Assembly: GCF_016616235.1 (NCBI RefSeq)
Contig: NZ_CP067100.1
Span: 2,787,001 to 2,851,000, forward strand
DNA length: 64,000 nucleotides
Direction: 5' to 3'
Source of the DNA: Bradyrhizobium diazoefficiens
Lineage (GTDB): Bacteria; Pseudomonadota; Alphaproteobacteria; Rhizobiales; Xanthobacteraceae
In this document: positions 49,819 to 58,062 of the stretch, in pieces
Layout: every line of letters starts with the position of its first letter
Position numbering within the stretch: the stretch's first letter is position 1
The notes under the pieces: model-generated
What the model was told of the DNA's origin: nothing
The model's input: only the letters and a program-made list of their open reading frames with translations
Database searches by the model: none
Made by a program: the position numbers and the translations under genes

Positions 49819-51339
49819 TTATTTCCCCACAGCGATCGCGTCCCGGCAGCGCTGCAGCGTCTGCGCTTGTGTCCCGGATGCATCGATCGTTTCCCAATCG
49901 ACATGGCCGATATTATAGTGCTCTTGCAGCGCGGCAACCTCTTGCGTGGCGTCGGACGCATCGGTCTGGCGGCCGCCGATTCGGGATTGGCGGGTGGCGA
50001 GGTCCGCGACCAGGAATAATCCATCGAGCGGCACGCCGCAGGCGCGGGCCAGTGCGGCGACGTCGTCCCGTTCGGATTCGCGGGCAAAGACGGCATCGGC
50101 AACTGCCGAATGGCCTTGCGCCAGCACCTGCCGGGCGCGCTGCATCAGCACCTCGTAGACACGTGCAGTGACCTCTGGCTGGTACGCGGACGGCGGCAGC
50201 CGGTCGGTATGCCCGATCTGAAACAATTGCTTGCGAATGACGTCGCTGCGCAGCACGACCGCCCCCGGTTCGGGCGCGACGATAGGCGCCAGTGCGCGGG
50301 CAAGGACCGACTTGCCGGTGCCCGACAGTCCGCCAACCGCGATCAGGCGAGGGGCGGGCGGATGAATCACCGCCCGGGCGAGGTCGAAATAACGATGCGT
50401 CTCGTCGAGAATTCCGGTCCGGTCGGCATCTGGTCGGTTCAAGCGCGCCAAAGCCACCTGAGCACGTATCGCCGCGCGGATGGACATGAACAGCGGCAGC
50501 GCGGCCAGCGCGTCGAGGGTCTCGACAGGCGCCGTCGCCAGATATTGGTTCAGGACGGCGTTGGCCGCGTCCGTCTGGTCGTGGCGCAGCAGGTCCATCA
50601 GCGTGAACGCGAGATCGTAGAGCACATCCACGGTTGCCATCTGCGCATCGAACTCGATCGCGTCGAACAGGATGGGCCGGCCGTCGATCAACACGATATT
50701 GGCAAGGTGCAAGTCGCCATGACAACGGCGCACGAAGCCACCGCGGGCGCGTTGCTCGAGCGTGATGCGGAGGCGCAGGAAGGCTTCGTGGCAGGCATTG
50801 GCAAGCTGCTCGACCGCCGCCTCGAGATGGCCGCCGGCGCGCAGGCCGGTGCTGTTGCCGTCGATCAAGGCGGGAATGGAATCGAGCCACACAGCGCCGT
50901 CCGCGATCGCCGCCTGTGCATGCGACGCCGCGATCGCATCCGCGATGGCAGGGGCCAGCTCCGCATCCAGCGGGCCCGCCTGTGCCAGATGATCCAGGGT
51001 GCGGCTTTCGTCGAAGCGGGACATGTCGACCGCATATTCGATCGGCCGGCCGTTGCCGCCGACGTCCACCAATCCGTTCGCCTCTTCCGTGATCGCCACG
51101 ACGCCATGATAGATCTGCGGTGCAAGGGGCCGGTTGATCCTGATCTCCTCCTCGCAGGCCGCCTTGCGCCTTTCCAGCGTTGAATAGTCGAGAAACGGAA
51201 GCTTCACGCCGCGCTTGATCTTCAGCGCGCGCGTCCCGTCGAGGAACACTGAAGCTGCGTGCGTGTCGATCCGTTCCACGCCAGGGCGCGCGCTGAGCGC
51301 TTGGAAGACACGTTCCTGGGTTGCTGAATCGTCCGTCAT
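49819..51339 (-). CDS. APH-like phosphotransferase fused to P-loop kinase domain
   Basis: 506 residues. The N-terminal half is an aminoglycoside-phosphotransferase-type kinase (CHGDLHLANIVLIDGRPILF catalytic loop, FDAIEFD metal motif). The C-terminal ~170 residues are a Zeta/AAA-like P-loop kinase (LIAVGGLSGTGKSVLARALA Walker A, VVLRSDVIRKQLFQIG). This fusion is common in proteobacteria as a protein of unknown substrate. It is cotranscribed with the CHAD gene. Confidence 0.87.
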   Translation of the reverse strand: MTDDSATQERVFQALSARPGVERIDTHAASVFLDGTRALKIKRGVKLPFLDYSTLERRKAACEEEIRINRPLAPQIYHGVVAITEEANGLVDVGGNGRPIEYAVDMSRFDESRTLDHLAQAGPLDAELAPAIADAIAASHAQAAIADGAVWLDSIPALIDGNSTGLRAGGHLEAAVEQLANACHEAFLRLRITLEQRARGGFVRRCHGDLHLANIVLIDGRPILFDAIEFDAQMATVDVLYDLAFTLMDLLRHDQTDAANAVLNQYLATAPVETLDALAALPLFMSIRAAIRAQVALARLNRPDADRTGILDETHRYFDLARAVIHPPAPRLIAVGGLSGTGKSVLARALAPIVAPEPGAVVLRSDVIRKQLFQIGHTDRLPPSAYQPEVTARVYEVLMQRARQVLAQGHSAVADAVFARESERDDVAALARACGVPLDGLFLVADLATRQSRIGGRQTDASDATQEVAALQEHYNIGHVDWETIDASGTQAQTLQRCRDAIAVGK

Positions 51340-51347
51340 GTCGGTGG

Positions 51348-51484
51348 GCAGGTCCAGTGAAGACCATCTCGGGCGACGTGCTCCAGGTGAACACCGTGAT
51401 GCTCGAAATGTGCCGCCAGCTCGGCTTTGAGGTGAAGCCGGATCTGGCTGAGCCTGATATTTGCGTCATCATGCTCAAGCTCTA
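51348..51484 (+). pseudogene. 3' remnant of a GNAT-type (acyl-CoA synthetase/acetyltransferase) gene
   Basis: The last ~42 codons read VKTISGDVLQVNTVMLEMCR then QLGFEVKPDLAEPDICVIML, which resembles the C-terminal end of a GNAT domain (VLxxNxxMLxxCRxLGF), as at the end of Pat-like ADP-forming acyl-CoA synthetases. Nothing of the rest is present: upstream is the divergent kinase gene. It looks like a deletion relic. Confidence 0.55.
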
Positions 51485-51825
51485 AAGCCGAGGCGTCGAT
51501 GCTTGGCGGCGGCGCTCTCGGATTTTTGATCCCGATCAACGACCGTCTGTCATCTGCTCCTGAGATCATCGACCGGGCTGATGGACCGACTGCCCAATGC
51601 CCGGCCGGCGGGCTCTTGGCCCCATACGGCAGCGCCTCGACGCAAACACGGCAAGCGGCGCTTGCAACTCTGCATCGCTCCAAGGCATCGAAGCACCCTT
51701 CGGATGCGGACTTCCGGCATTTTCGCGGCATTTGCATCAAACCATGCGTATGCTTTCCGGTTGAAAAGCCTGATAACGTTGACTACGCAGGAACCCCTGC
51801 CTTGCAGTCTTAGGAGCCCCGCGGC
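51485..51825. other. 341-bp gap before the Crp/Fnr gene
   Basis: No convincing gene, hairpin or repeat was seen. It must hold the promoter of the regulator. I did not find a clear TTGAT-N4-ATCAA FNR/FixK box. Confidence 0.4.
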
Positions 51826-52554
51826 GTGCCTCAGGACAAGACCGGCGACCCCCGACAGTCGGCGGGCAACAAACTATCGGTCCTGCGCAAGCATCCGATC
51901 TTCGCGGATCTGGAGCCGGACGCGCTCGATCAGCTCTGCCGCTATGCCAAGCACACCACAGTGAAGCGCGGTGCGACCATCGCCGCCAAGGGCGATCCCG
52001 GCAACAACCTGTTCGCGGTGATCTCGGGGACAGTGAAGATTTCCTCCTCGTCCCCGGATGGACGGAACGCCATTCTCAACCTGATCGGTCCCGGAGAAAT
52101 CTTTGGTGAGATCGCTGTTCTCGACGGTGCGCCGCGCTCGGCGGATGCGACCGCCAACACCAATTGCGAGCTCTACATCATCGACCGCCGGGACTTCCTG
52201 CCGTTCGTGAAAAGCCAGCCGGCACTGGCGATGAAATTCATCGAGCTGCTCTGCGCGCGGCTGCGCTGGACCAGCCAACAGGTCGAGCAGGTGATCCTGC
52301 AAAATCTTCCGGGACGGCTTGCAAGCGCGCTGCTCGGTCTTACCGAGGAGCGCAAGTTCGACTCTGGCAGCGGCACGCTCGCCATCACCCAGCAGGAGAT
52401 CAGCGAGATGGTGGGGATGACGCGCGAGAGCATCAACAAGCAATTGCGCGCTTGGGCCGGCCGCAACTGGGTCCGTCTCGAGCACGGCGCCATCGTCGTA
52501 CTCGACATTGATGCGCTGCGCGGGCTCGCCGAGAGCGGCCTCGACGGCGAGTGA
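51826..52554 (+). CDS. Crp/Fnr-family transcriptional regulator
   Basis: 242 residues with GTG start. Residues ~20-140 form a cyclic-nucleotide-binding barrel (GDPGNNLFAVISGTVKISSS, GEIFGEIAVLDGAPRSADAT). Residues ~170-235 form the Crp helix-turn-helix (ITQQEISEMVGMTRESINKQ). The N-terminal FNR-type Cys cluster is absent, so it is not an oxygen-sensing FNR; binding of cAMP or c-di-GMP is possible. Confidence 0.88.
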   Translation: MPQDKTGDPRQSAGNKLSVLRKHPIFADLEPDALDQLCRYAKHTTVKRGATIAAKGDPGNNLFAVISGTVKISSSSPDGRNAILNLIGPGEIFGEIAVLDGAPRSADATANTNCELYIIDRRDFLPFVKSQPALAMKFIELLCARLRWTSQQVEQVILQNLPGRLASALLGLTEERKFDSGSGTLAITQQEISEMVGMTRESINKQLRAWAGRNWVRLEHGAIVVLDIDALRGLAESGLDGE

Positions 52555-52558
52555 TAGC

Positions 52559-53371
52559 CTAATCGTCGATGATCGCAATGGCGCGGGTCCAGCCCGCGGA
52601 CGCCCGCTCGATTTTCACCGGGAAGCATGACACAGTGAAGCCGGTCGAAGGAAGCTTGTCCAGATTGTGCAGCTTCTCGAGATGGCAATAGCCGATGTGC
52701 CGTCCCGCCTTGTGGCCTTCCCAGATCAGGCCGGCATCCTTTGTTTCTGCATATTTTTTTGCGGTGTAGACGAACGGCGCGTCCCAGCTCCAGCCGTCGG
52801 TCCCGGTCAGCCGCACGCCGTGCTCGAGCAGGTACATGGTCGCTTCATAGCCCATGCCGCAGCCGGAATTGACGTAGTCGGCCCGGCCGAATTTTGCGCC
52901 GGCGCTGGTGTTGACGACGACGATCTCCAGCGGCGACAGCGTGTGCCCGATACGCTTCAGCTCCTTCTCGACGTCGGCGGCCGTCACGACATAGCCATCC
53001 GGCAGGTGCCGGAAGTCGAGCTTCACGCCGGGCTGAAGACACCATTCCAACGGCACCTCGTCGATGGTCCATGACCGCTCGCCGCGATTCATGGTCGGAT
53101 GAAAGTGCCAGGGCGCATCGAGATGGGTGCCGTTATGGGTCGACAGCGAAACCTGCTCGACAGCCCAGCCCTGGCCATCCGGCAGGTCCTGTGCCTTGAG
53201 GCCATCGAAAAACTGCAGCATGCGGGGCAGGCCCTGCTGGTGATCGATATACTGGATGATCGGATGATTGCCCGGCGGATCTGAGGTCACGTCGTTTCTG
53301 AGCGGCACGGAAATATCGATCAGCTTCCGCGGCATGGGCATATCCCCGAATTGGTCCATTCTGCGCGCCAT
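52559..53371 (-). CDS. cyclase-family metal hydrolase (kynurenine-formamidase-like)
   Basis: 270 residues of the cyclase family (PF04199). The metal motif is LSTHNGTHLDAPWHFHP, followed by EIVVVNTSAGAKFGRADYVN and LTGTDGWSWDAPF. Members hydrolyse amides or lactones, e.g. N-formylkynurenine. The ATG at 53371 has GGAG ~10 bp upstream; M12 is an alternative. It converges with the Crp/Fnr gene. Its substrate might be imported by the TRAP system encoded divergently. Confidence 0.83.
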   Translation of the reverse strand: MARRMDQFGDMPMPRKLIDISVPLRNDVTSDPPGNHPIIQYIDHQQGLPRMLQFFDGLKAQDLPDGQGWAVEQVSLSTHNGTHLDAPWHFHPTMNRGERSWTIDEVPLEWCLQPGVKLDFRHLPDGYVVTAADVEKELKRIGHTLSPLEIVVVNTSAGAKFGRADYVNSGCGMGYEATMYLLEHGVRLTGTDGWSWDAPFVYTAKKYAETKDAGLIWEGHKAGRHIGYCHLEKLHNLDKLPSTGFTVSCFPVKIERASAGWTRAIAIIDD

Positions 53372-53641
53372 CTTGAGGGCGCTCCCGCCGCGGCGTCAAG
53401 TAACGCGCCGGTGCGGCTGACTTCGGAAAAACGAAATCGTTCGCCGACTGTCTCCCCGGAGGACCGCGCGATCGATCGATGCAACTCCAGCATTGATCGA
53501 TGCCGGATTTGGCTTGGACAGAGAATGCCGCCGGCACTAGGGACGACAATGGCGCTTGACTTCGCACCTGAAGTAGAGCGACCCAAGGTCGGCCCGCAAC
53601 CTGCCCGATAACGACATAATCAACCCAGGAGGAAAGCCCAG

Positions 53642-54613
53642 ATGAAGACACTGACCGGTATCATCGCAGCCGCTGTGCTGGCGGTCTCGGCGCCGCTGGC
53701 GGCCGCACGCGATTTCCGCTCCGCCGACATCCACCCCGCCGACTATCCGACCGTCGAGGCCGTCAAGTTCATGGGCAAGCAGCTCGCGGCGGCGAGTGGC
53801 GGCAAGCTCGGCGTGAAGGTGTTCCCGAATGGCGCCCTGGGCTCCGAGAAGGACACCATCGAGCAGCTCAAGATCGGCGCGCTCGACATGATGCGGATCA
53901 ATGCATCGCCGCTCAACAATTTCGTGCCCGAGACCATCGCGTTGTGCCTGCCCTTCGTCTTCCGCGACACGCAGCACATGCGCACCGTCCTCGACGGGCC
54001 GATCGGCGACGAGATCCTGGCGGCCATGGAGCCCGCGGGCCTCGTCGGCCTTGCCTATTACGACAGCGGCGCCCGGTCCATCTACACCGTGAAGGCGCCG
54101 GTCAAGTCGCTCGCCGACCTCAAGGGCCTGAAGATCCGGGTCCAGCAATCCGACCTCTGGGTCGGCATGATCCAGAGCCTCGGCGCCAACCCGACGCCGA
54201 TGCCGTATGGCGAGGTCTACACCGCGCTCAAGACCGGTCTCGTCGACGCTGCCGAGAACAACTGGCCTTCCTACGAATCCTCGCGCCATTTCGAGGCCGC
54301 CAAGTTCTACAACGTCACCGAGCACTCGCTGGCGCCCGAAGTTCTCGTGATGTCCAAAAAGATCTGGGACACGTTGAGCAAGGAGGATCAGGCGATGATC
54401 CGCAAGGCGGCCAAGGAATCGGTGCCCGTCATGCGCAAGCTCTGGGACGAGCGCGAGCAGGCCTCCCGCAAGACCGTCGAGGCCGCCGGCGTCCAGGTCG
54501 TGACGATCGCCAACAAGCAGGAATTCGTCGATGCGATGAAGCCGGTGTACGACAAGTTCGCCGGCGACGAGAAGCTGAAGGACCTCGTCAAGCGCATCCA
54601 GGACACGAAGTAG
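53642..54613 (+). CDS. dctP: TRAP transporter substrate-binding protein DctP-type
   Basis: 323 residues with a signal peptide (GIIAAAVLAVSAPLAAA-RD). The family motif FPNGALGSEKDTIEQLKIGA and the Arg-containing DLKGLKIRVQQSDLWVGMIQ are present, as is YGEVYTALKTGLVDAAENNW. It binds an organic acid in the periplasm and delivers it to the DctQM pair that follows. AGGAGG precedes the ATG. Confidence 0.9.
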   Translation: MKTLTGIIAAAVLAVSAPLAAARDFRSADIHPADYPTVEAVKFMGKQLAAASGGKLGVKVFPNGALGSEKDTIEQLKIGALDMMRINASPLNNFVPETIALCLPFVFRDTQHMRTVLDGPIGDEILAAMEPAGLVGLAYYDSGARSIYTVKAPVKSLADLKGLKIRVQQSDLWVGMIQSLGANPTPMPYGEVYTALKTGLVDAAENNWPSYESSRHFEAAKFYNVTEHSLAPEVLVMSKKIWDTLSKEDQAMIRKAAKESVPVMRKLWDEREQASRKTVEAAGVQVVTIANKQEFVDAMKPVYDKFAGDEKLKDLVKRIQDTK

Positions 54614-54691
54614 GGCCATAGGCGTCGGGTCCGGTGTCGCCGCGAGGTGACACCGGACCCTTCGCAACGAGGCGCGCAAGGAGACGCGGGA

Positions 54692-55240
54692 ATGACAGAC
54701 CCACATGTCGCAAGCCACGAGCAGGAGGTCGCCGGACGCCCATCGACCGGCCTGCTGTCGCGGATCAATGCGCCGATCGCTCGCCTCGGCATGTATCTGT
54801 CCGTGACCGGACTGCTCGTCATCGTCACCATCGTATTCTACCAGGTGTTCGGACGCTACGTACTCAATTCCAGCCCGACCTGGACGGAGAATCTCGCACT
54901 GGTCCTGATCCTCTATGTCACGTTGATCGGCGCCGCGGTTGGCGTTCGCGATGCGGGCCATATCGGCATGGATAGTCTGCTGGTGATGCTGCCGGACCAT
55001 GTGCGAGAGAAGATCGAGCTCGTGATCCACGTTCTGGTCGCAGTGTTCGGCATTGCGATGGCCTACAACGGCTGGATCCTCGGGGCATCGGTCGGAACCG
55101 TGAAGATCCCCAATCTCGGCCTGCCCGAGGTGATCCGCTACGTGCCGCTGATCGCCTCTGGTGTCCTGATCGTCTCCTTCTCAATCGAGCACATCATTGC
55201 TCTTCTGCGCGGCGAAGAGGTCGTCCCATCATGGAATTGA
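54692..55240 (+). CDS. dctQ: TRAP transporter small permease DctQ-type
   Basis: 182 residues with four membrane helices (MYLSVTGLLVIVTIVFYQVF, ENLALVLILYVTLIGAAVGV, VIHVLVAVFGIAMAYNGWIL, VPLIASGVLIVSFSIEHII). AAGGAG lies 9 bp before the ATG. It overlaps the large permease gene by 10 bp. Confidence 0.88.
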   Translation: MTDPHVASHEQEVAGRPSTGLLSRINAPIARLGMYLSVTGLLVIVTIVFYQVFGRYVLNSSPTWTENLALVLILYVTLIGAAVGVRDAGHIGMDSLLVMLPDHVREKIELVIHVLVAVFGIAMAYNGWILGASVGTVKIPNLGLPEVIRYVPLIASGVLIVSFSIEHIIALLRGEEVVPSWN

Positions 55241-56523
55241 TCATTCTCGGCGCCAGCTTCTTCGGCTTCCTGGTCCTAGGCGTGCCGGTCGCCTTCGCGA
55301 TCGGTCTCTCGGCGATCTGCACCATCCTCTACGAGGGCCTGCCGGTGGCCGTCATCTTCCAGCAGATGATGTCGGGGATGAACATCTTCTCGTTCCTCGC
55401 CATCCCGTTCTTCGTCTTCAGCGGTGAGCTGATGCTGCATGGCGGCGTCGCCGACAAGATCGTGCAGCTTGCCAAGAATCTCGTCGGGCACATCCGCGGC
55501 GGGCTCGGCATGTCGAACGTGGTCGCCTGCACGCTGTTCGGCGGCGTCTCCGGCTCGCCCGTGGCCGACGTGTCGGCGATGGGCGCGGTGATGATCCCGA
55601 TGATGAAAAAGGAAGGCTTCGACACCGACTACGCCGTCAACGTCACCACCCACGCCTCGCTGGTCGGAGCCTTGATGCCGACCAGCCACAACATGATCAT
55701 CTATGCACTCGCCGCAGGCGGCAAGGTCTCGATCGGTGCGCTGATCGCCGCCGGCCTCCTGCCGGCGCTGGTGCTGATGGTGTGCATGCTGGTCGCCGCT
55801 TATGCGGTCGCGGTGAAACGCGGCTATCCGGCCGGTAAATTCCCCGGCTGGGCCGAGGTGTTCCGCTCGTTTGCGGCCGCACTTCCCGGCCTTCTGATCG
55901 TCGGCATCATCCTCGCGGGCATCCTCTCCGGTGTCTTTACGGCAACCGAATCCGCCGCCGTCGCGGTCACCTACACGATCCTGCTGACTTTCTTCATCTA
56001 CCGCACCATGACCCTGCCGAACTTCCTGCGGGCCGCTGCCAAGGCCGTGAAAACGACCGGCGTGGTGTTGCTGCTGATCGGCGTCTCCACCATGTTCCAG
56101 TACCTGATGGGACTCTACGAGGTGGCCGATCTCGCCGGCGAGATGATGAGCAAGGTCTCCACGGAGCCCTGGATGATCTTCCTGCTCATCAACGTCATCC
56201 TGTTCGTGCTCGGCACCTTCATGGACATGGCGGCGACCATCCTGATCTGCACCCCGATCTTCCTGCCGATCGCGATGAAGGCGGGCATGGATCCGGTGCA
56301 GTTCGGCATGCTGATGCTGATCAACTGCGCTCTGGGGCTGAACACGCCGCCGGTCGGCACGACGCAGTTCGTCGGCTGTGCTATCGGCGGCATCTCGGTG
56401 GGCGCGGTGATGCGCACCATCCTGCCGTTCTACGCCGCGCTGATCGCAGCCCTGATGTTCGTGACCTACGTCCCCGCGTTCTCGTTGTGGCTGCCCCGCC
56501 TGCTGATGGGCTACAAGGGATAG
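55231..56523 (+). CDS. dctM: TRAP transporter large permease DctM-type
   Basis: 430 residues, about 12 membrane helices. Family signatures include FFVFSGELMLHGGVADKIVQ, LFGGVSGSPVADVSAMGAVM, and INCALGLNTPPVGTTQFVGC. It is the Na+-coupled transport subunit; the substrate is probably a small carboxylate. Confidence 0.9.
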   Translation: MELIILGASFFGFLVLGVPVAFAIGLSAICTILYEGLPVAVIFQQMMSGMNIFSFLAIPFFVFSGELMLHGGVADKIVQLAKNLVGHIRGGLGMSNVVACTLFGGVSGSPVADVSAMGAVMIPMMKKEGFDTDYAVNVTTHASLVGALMPTSHNMIIYALAAGGKVSIGALIAAGLLPALVLMVCMLVAAYAVAVKRGYPAGKFPGWAEVFRSFAAALPGLLIVGIILAGILSGVFTATESAAVAVTYTILLTFFIYRTMTLPNFLRAAAKAVKTTGVVLLLIGVSTMFQYLMGLYEVADLAGEMMSKVSTEPWMIFLLINVILFVLGTFMDMAATILICTPIFLPIAMKAGMDPVQFGMLMLINCALGLNTPPVGTTQFVGCAIGGISVGAVMRTILPFYAALIAALMFVTYVPAFSLWLPRLLMGYKG

Positions 56524-56547
56524 CAGCAACGCAGGGAGAATTCGTCC

Positions 56548-57354
56548 GTGACCGACTATCGCAAGCTGTTCGATCTCACCGGCAAGACGGCCGTGGTGCT
56601 CGGCGCCGCCTCGGGTATCGGCAAGTCGTCGGCCGAGGCGCTGGCCGGGCTCGGCGCCCGCGTCGTCTGCGCCGACCGCGCGCTTGATGCGGCGGAGACG
56701 ACCGCGGCCGGCATTCGCGACAAGGGCGGCTGGGCCGAAGCCGCAAGCTGCGATGCAGCGAGCGCTGCGGACGTCAATGCGCTTGCCAAGATCGTGATGC
56801 AGAAACTCCCGCGGCTCGATATCGCCGTGACGACGCCCGGGCTCAACATCCGCAAGACCATTCTCGACTACACCGAGGAGGATCTCGACCGCGTCCTCAA
56901 CCTCAACGTCAAGGGCACCGTGTGGTTCTTCCAGGCCTTCGGCCGCATCATGGTCGCACAGAAGGGCGGCAGCATCATCGCCTGCTCCTCGGTACGTGCG
57001 GTGACGATCGAGCCGGGCCTCGGCGTCTACGGCTCGACCAAGGCCGCCATCGGCCTTTTGGTCAAGGGCTTTGCCTCCGAGGTTGGACACGCCGGCGTAC
57101 GCGTCAACGCGATCGCGCCGAGCATCGCCGAGACCGCGCTGACCAGCCCGTTCAAGCAGCGGCCTGATATTTACAATCTCTATGCCGGCCACACTGTGTT
57201 CAATCGCTGGAGCAGCGCCGACGAGGTGGCGACCGCCGTGGCCTATCTCGCTTCGGATGCCGCAAGCTATGTCAGCGGCAGCACGCTGTTCGTGGACGGC
57301 GGCTGGACCGCGGTCGATGGTCCGCCGACGGGCCTCACCCAATTGCACAAATAG
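56548..57354 (+). CDS. short-chain dehydrogenase/reductase of the TRAP operon
   Basis: 268 residues with GTG start. Cofactor motif VVLGAASGIGKSSAEALAGL; catalytic Ser in IIACSSVRAVT and YxxxK in VYGSTKAAIGLL; C-terminal GSTLFVDGGWTAVDG. It lies 24 bp after dctM with GGGAG upstream, so it likely oxidises or reduces the substrate imported by the TRAP system. Confidence 0.87.
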   Translation: MTDYRKLFDLTGKTAVVLGAASGIGKSSAEALAGLGARVVCADRALDAAETTAAGIRDKGGWAEAASCDAASAADVNALAKIVMQKLPRLDIAVTTPGLNIRKTILDYTEEDLDRVLNLNVKGTVWFFQAFGRIMVAQKGGSIIACSSVRAVTIEPGLGVYGSTKAAIGLLVKGFASEVGHAGVRVNAIAPSIAETALTSPFKQRPDIYNLYAGHTVFNRWSSADEVATAVAYLASDAASYVSGSTLFVDGGWTAVDGPPTGLTQLHK

Positions 57355-57363
57355 CGTTCGCAT

Positions 57364-58062
57364 CTAGCCGGCAAAGCCGACGCGCTGGCGCAGCTCCTTT
57401 TGATCCGTACCGGTCAGCAGCGCGGCCAGCATCGCGGCCTCCTGCGGATGTGCGGCCCGCCCGGTTACGCCGGCCGTATACATCGTCACGAGTTCGCAGC
57501 CTGCTGGCAGCGATCCTGATAGCACGATGCCGTCGGTCGCGATGATCTCGGTAGCCTGCGTGCAGCCGATCGGCCGTGTCGCGGTGGACGCCGCAAGCTC
57601 CCGCATCGCGGTCGCACCGTTCGGAAATATCTTGAGGCGCGAGGCGACCTCGTAGGCAATGCCGAGCTGATCCAGCACCTTTGCGACGTGCTGGCCCGCC
57701 GTCGATGCCGTTGTGTCCGGAACGTAGATCGCGTCTGCGGAGCGCAGCACCTCGCGCAAATCGGCCTCGGTCTTCACCGCAACTTTCGGGTCGCGGCTGC
57801 GGACTGCGAGCGCGGTCTCGACCCGGCCGACATCCGCGATCGAGGAGGGGGTGACGAGCTTCTCCTCGGCAAGCTTTGCGAGCAGCGCCTGTGTCAGGAT
57901 CACGATATCGGCCGGCGTGCCCGCACGCAGCTTGTCGGCCATGATGCCGACCGCGCCGAACTCGCCGTCGATGCCGAAGCCGGTCTTTGTCTTGAAGGCG
58001 TCGGTGAGGCCGCGCACCAGGCCTTGCGCCGCGCCGCCGCTCAAAATTCTCAAACTCGTCAC
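57364..58062 (-). CDS. ModA-like binding protein without signal peptide
   Basis: 232 residues of the ModA-type periplasmic-binding fold: RILSGGAAQGLVRGLTDAF, KLRAGTPADIVILTQALLAK, DAIYVPDTTASTAGQHVAKV, GCTQATEIIATDGIVLSG. The GTG start overlaps the upstream stop (GTGA), which leaves no room for an export signal: the protein begins directly with the first beta strand. It is the last gene of an operon with a molybdenum hydroxylase. It may bind a ligand in the cytoplasm, be a repurposed binding domain, or use an unusual export path. Confidence 0.75.
   Translation of the reverse strand: MTSLRILSGGAAQGLVRGLTDAFKTKTGFGIDGEFGAVGIMADKLRAGTPADIVILTQALLAKLAEEKLVTPSSIADVGRVETALAVRSRDPKVAVKTEADLREVLRSADAIYVPDTTASTAGQHVAKVLDQLGIAYEVASRLKIFPNGATAMRELAASTATRPIGCTQATEIIATDGIVLSGSLPAGCELVTMYTAGVTGRAAHPQEAAMLAALLTGTDQKELRQRVGFAG

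Noticed and set aside
53537..57363. Long minus-strand frames opposite the TRAP operon
   Set aside because: Very His/Asp/Arg-rich antisense translations without domains; the plus strand carries clear TRAP genes.
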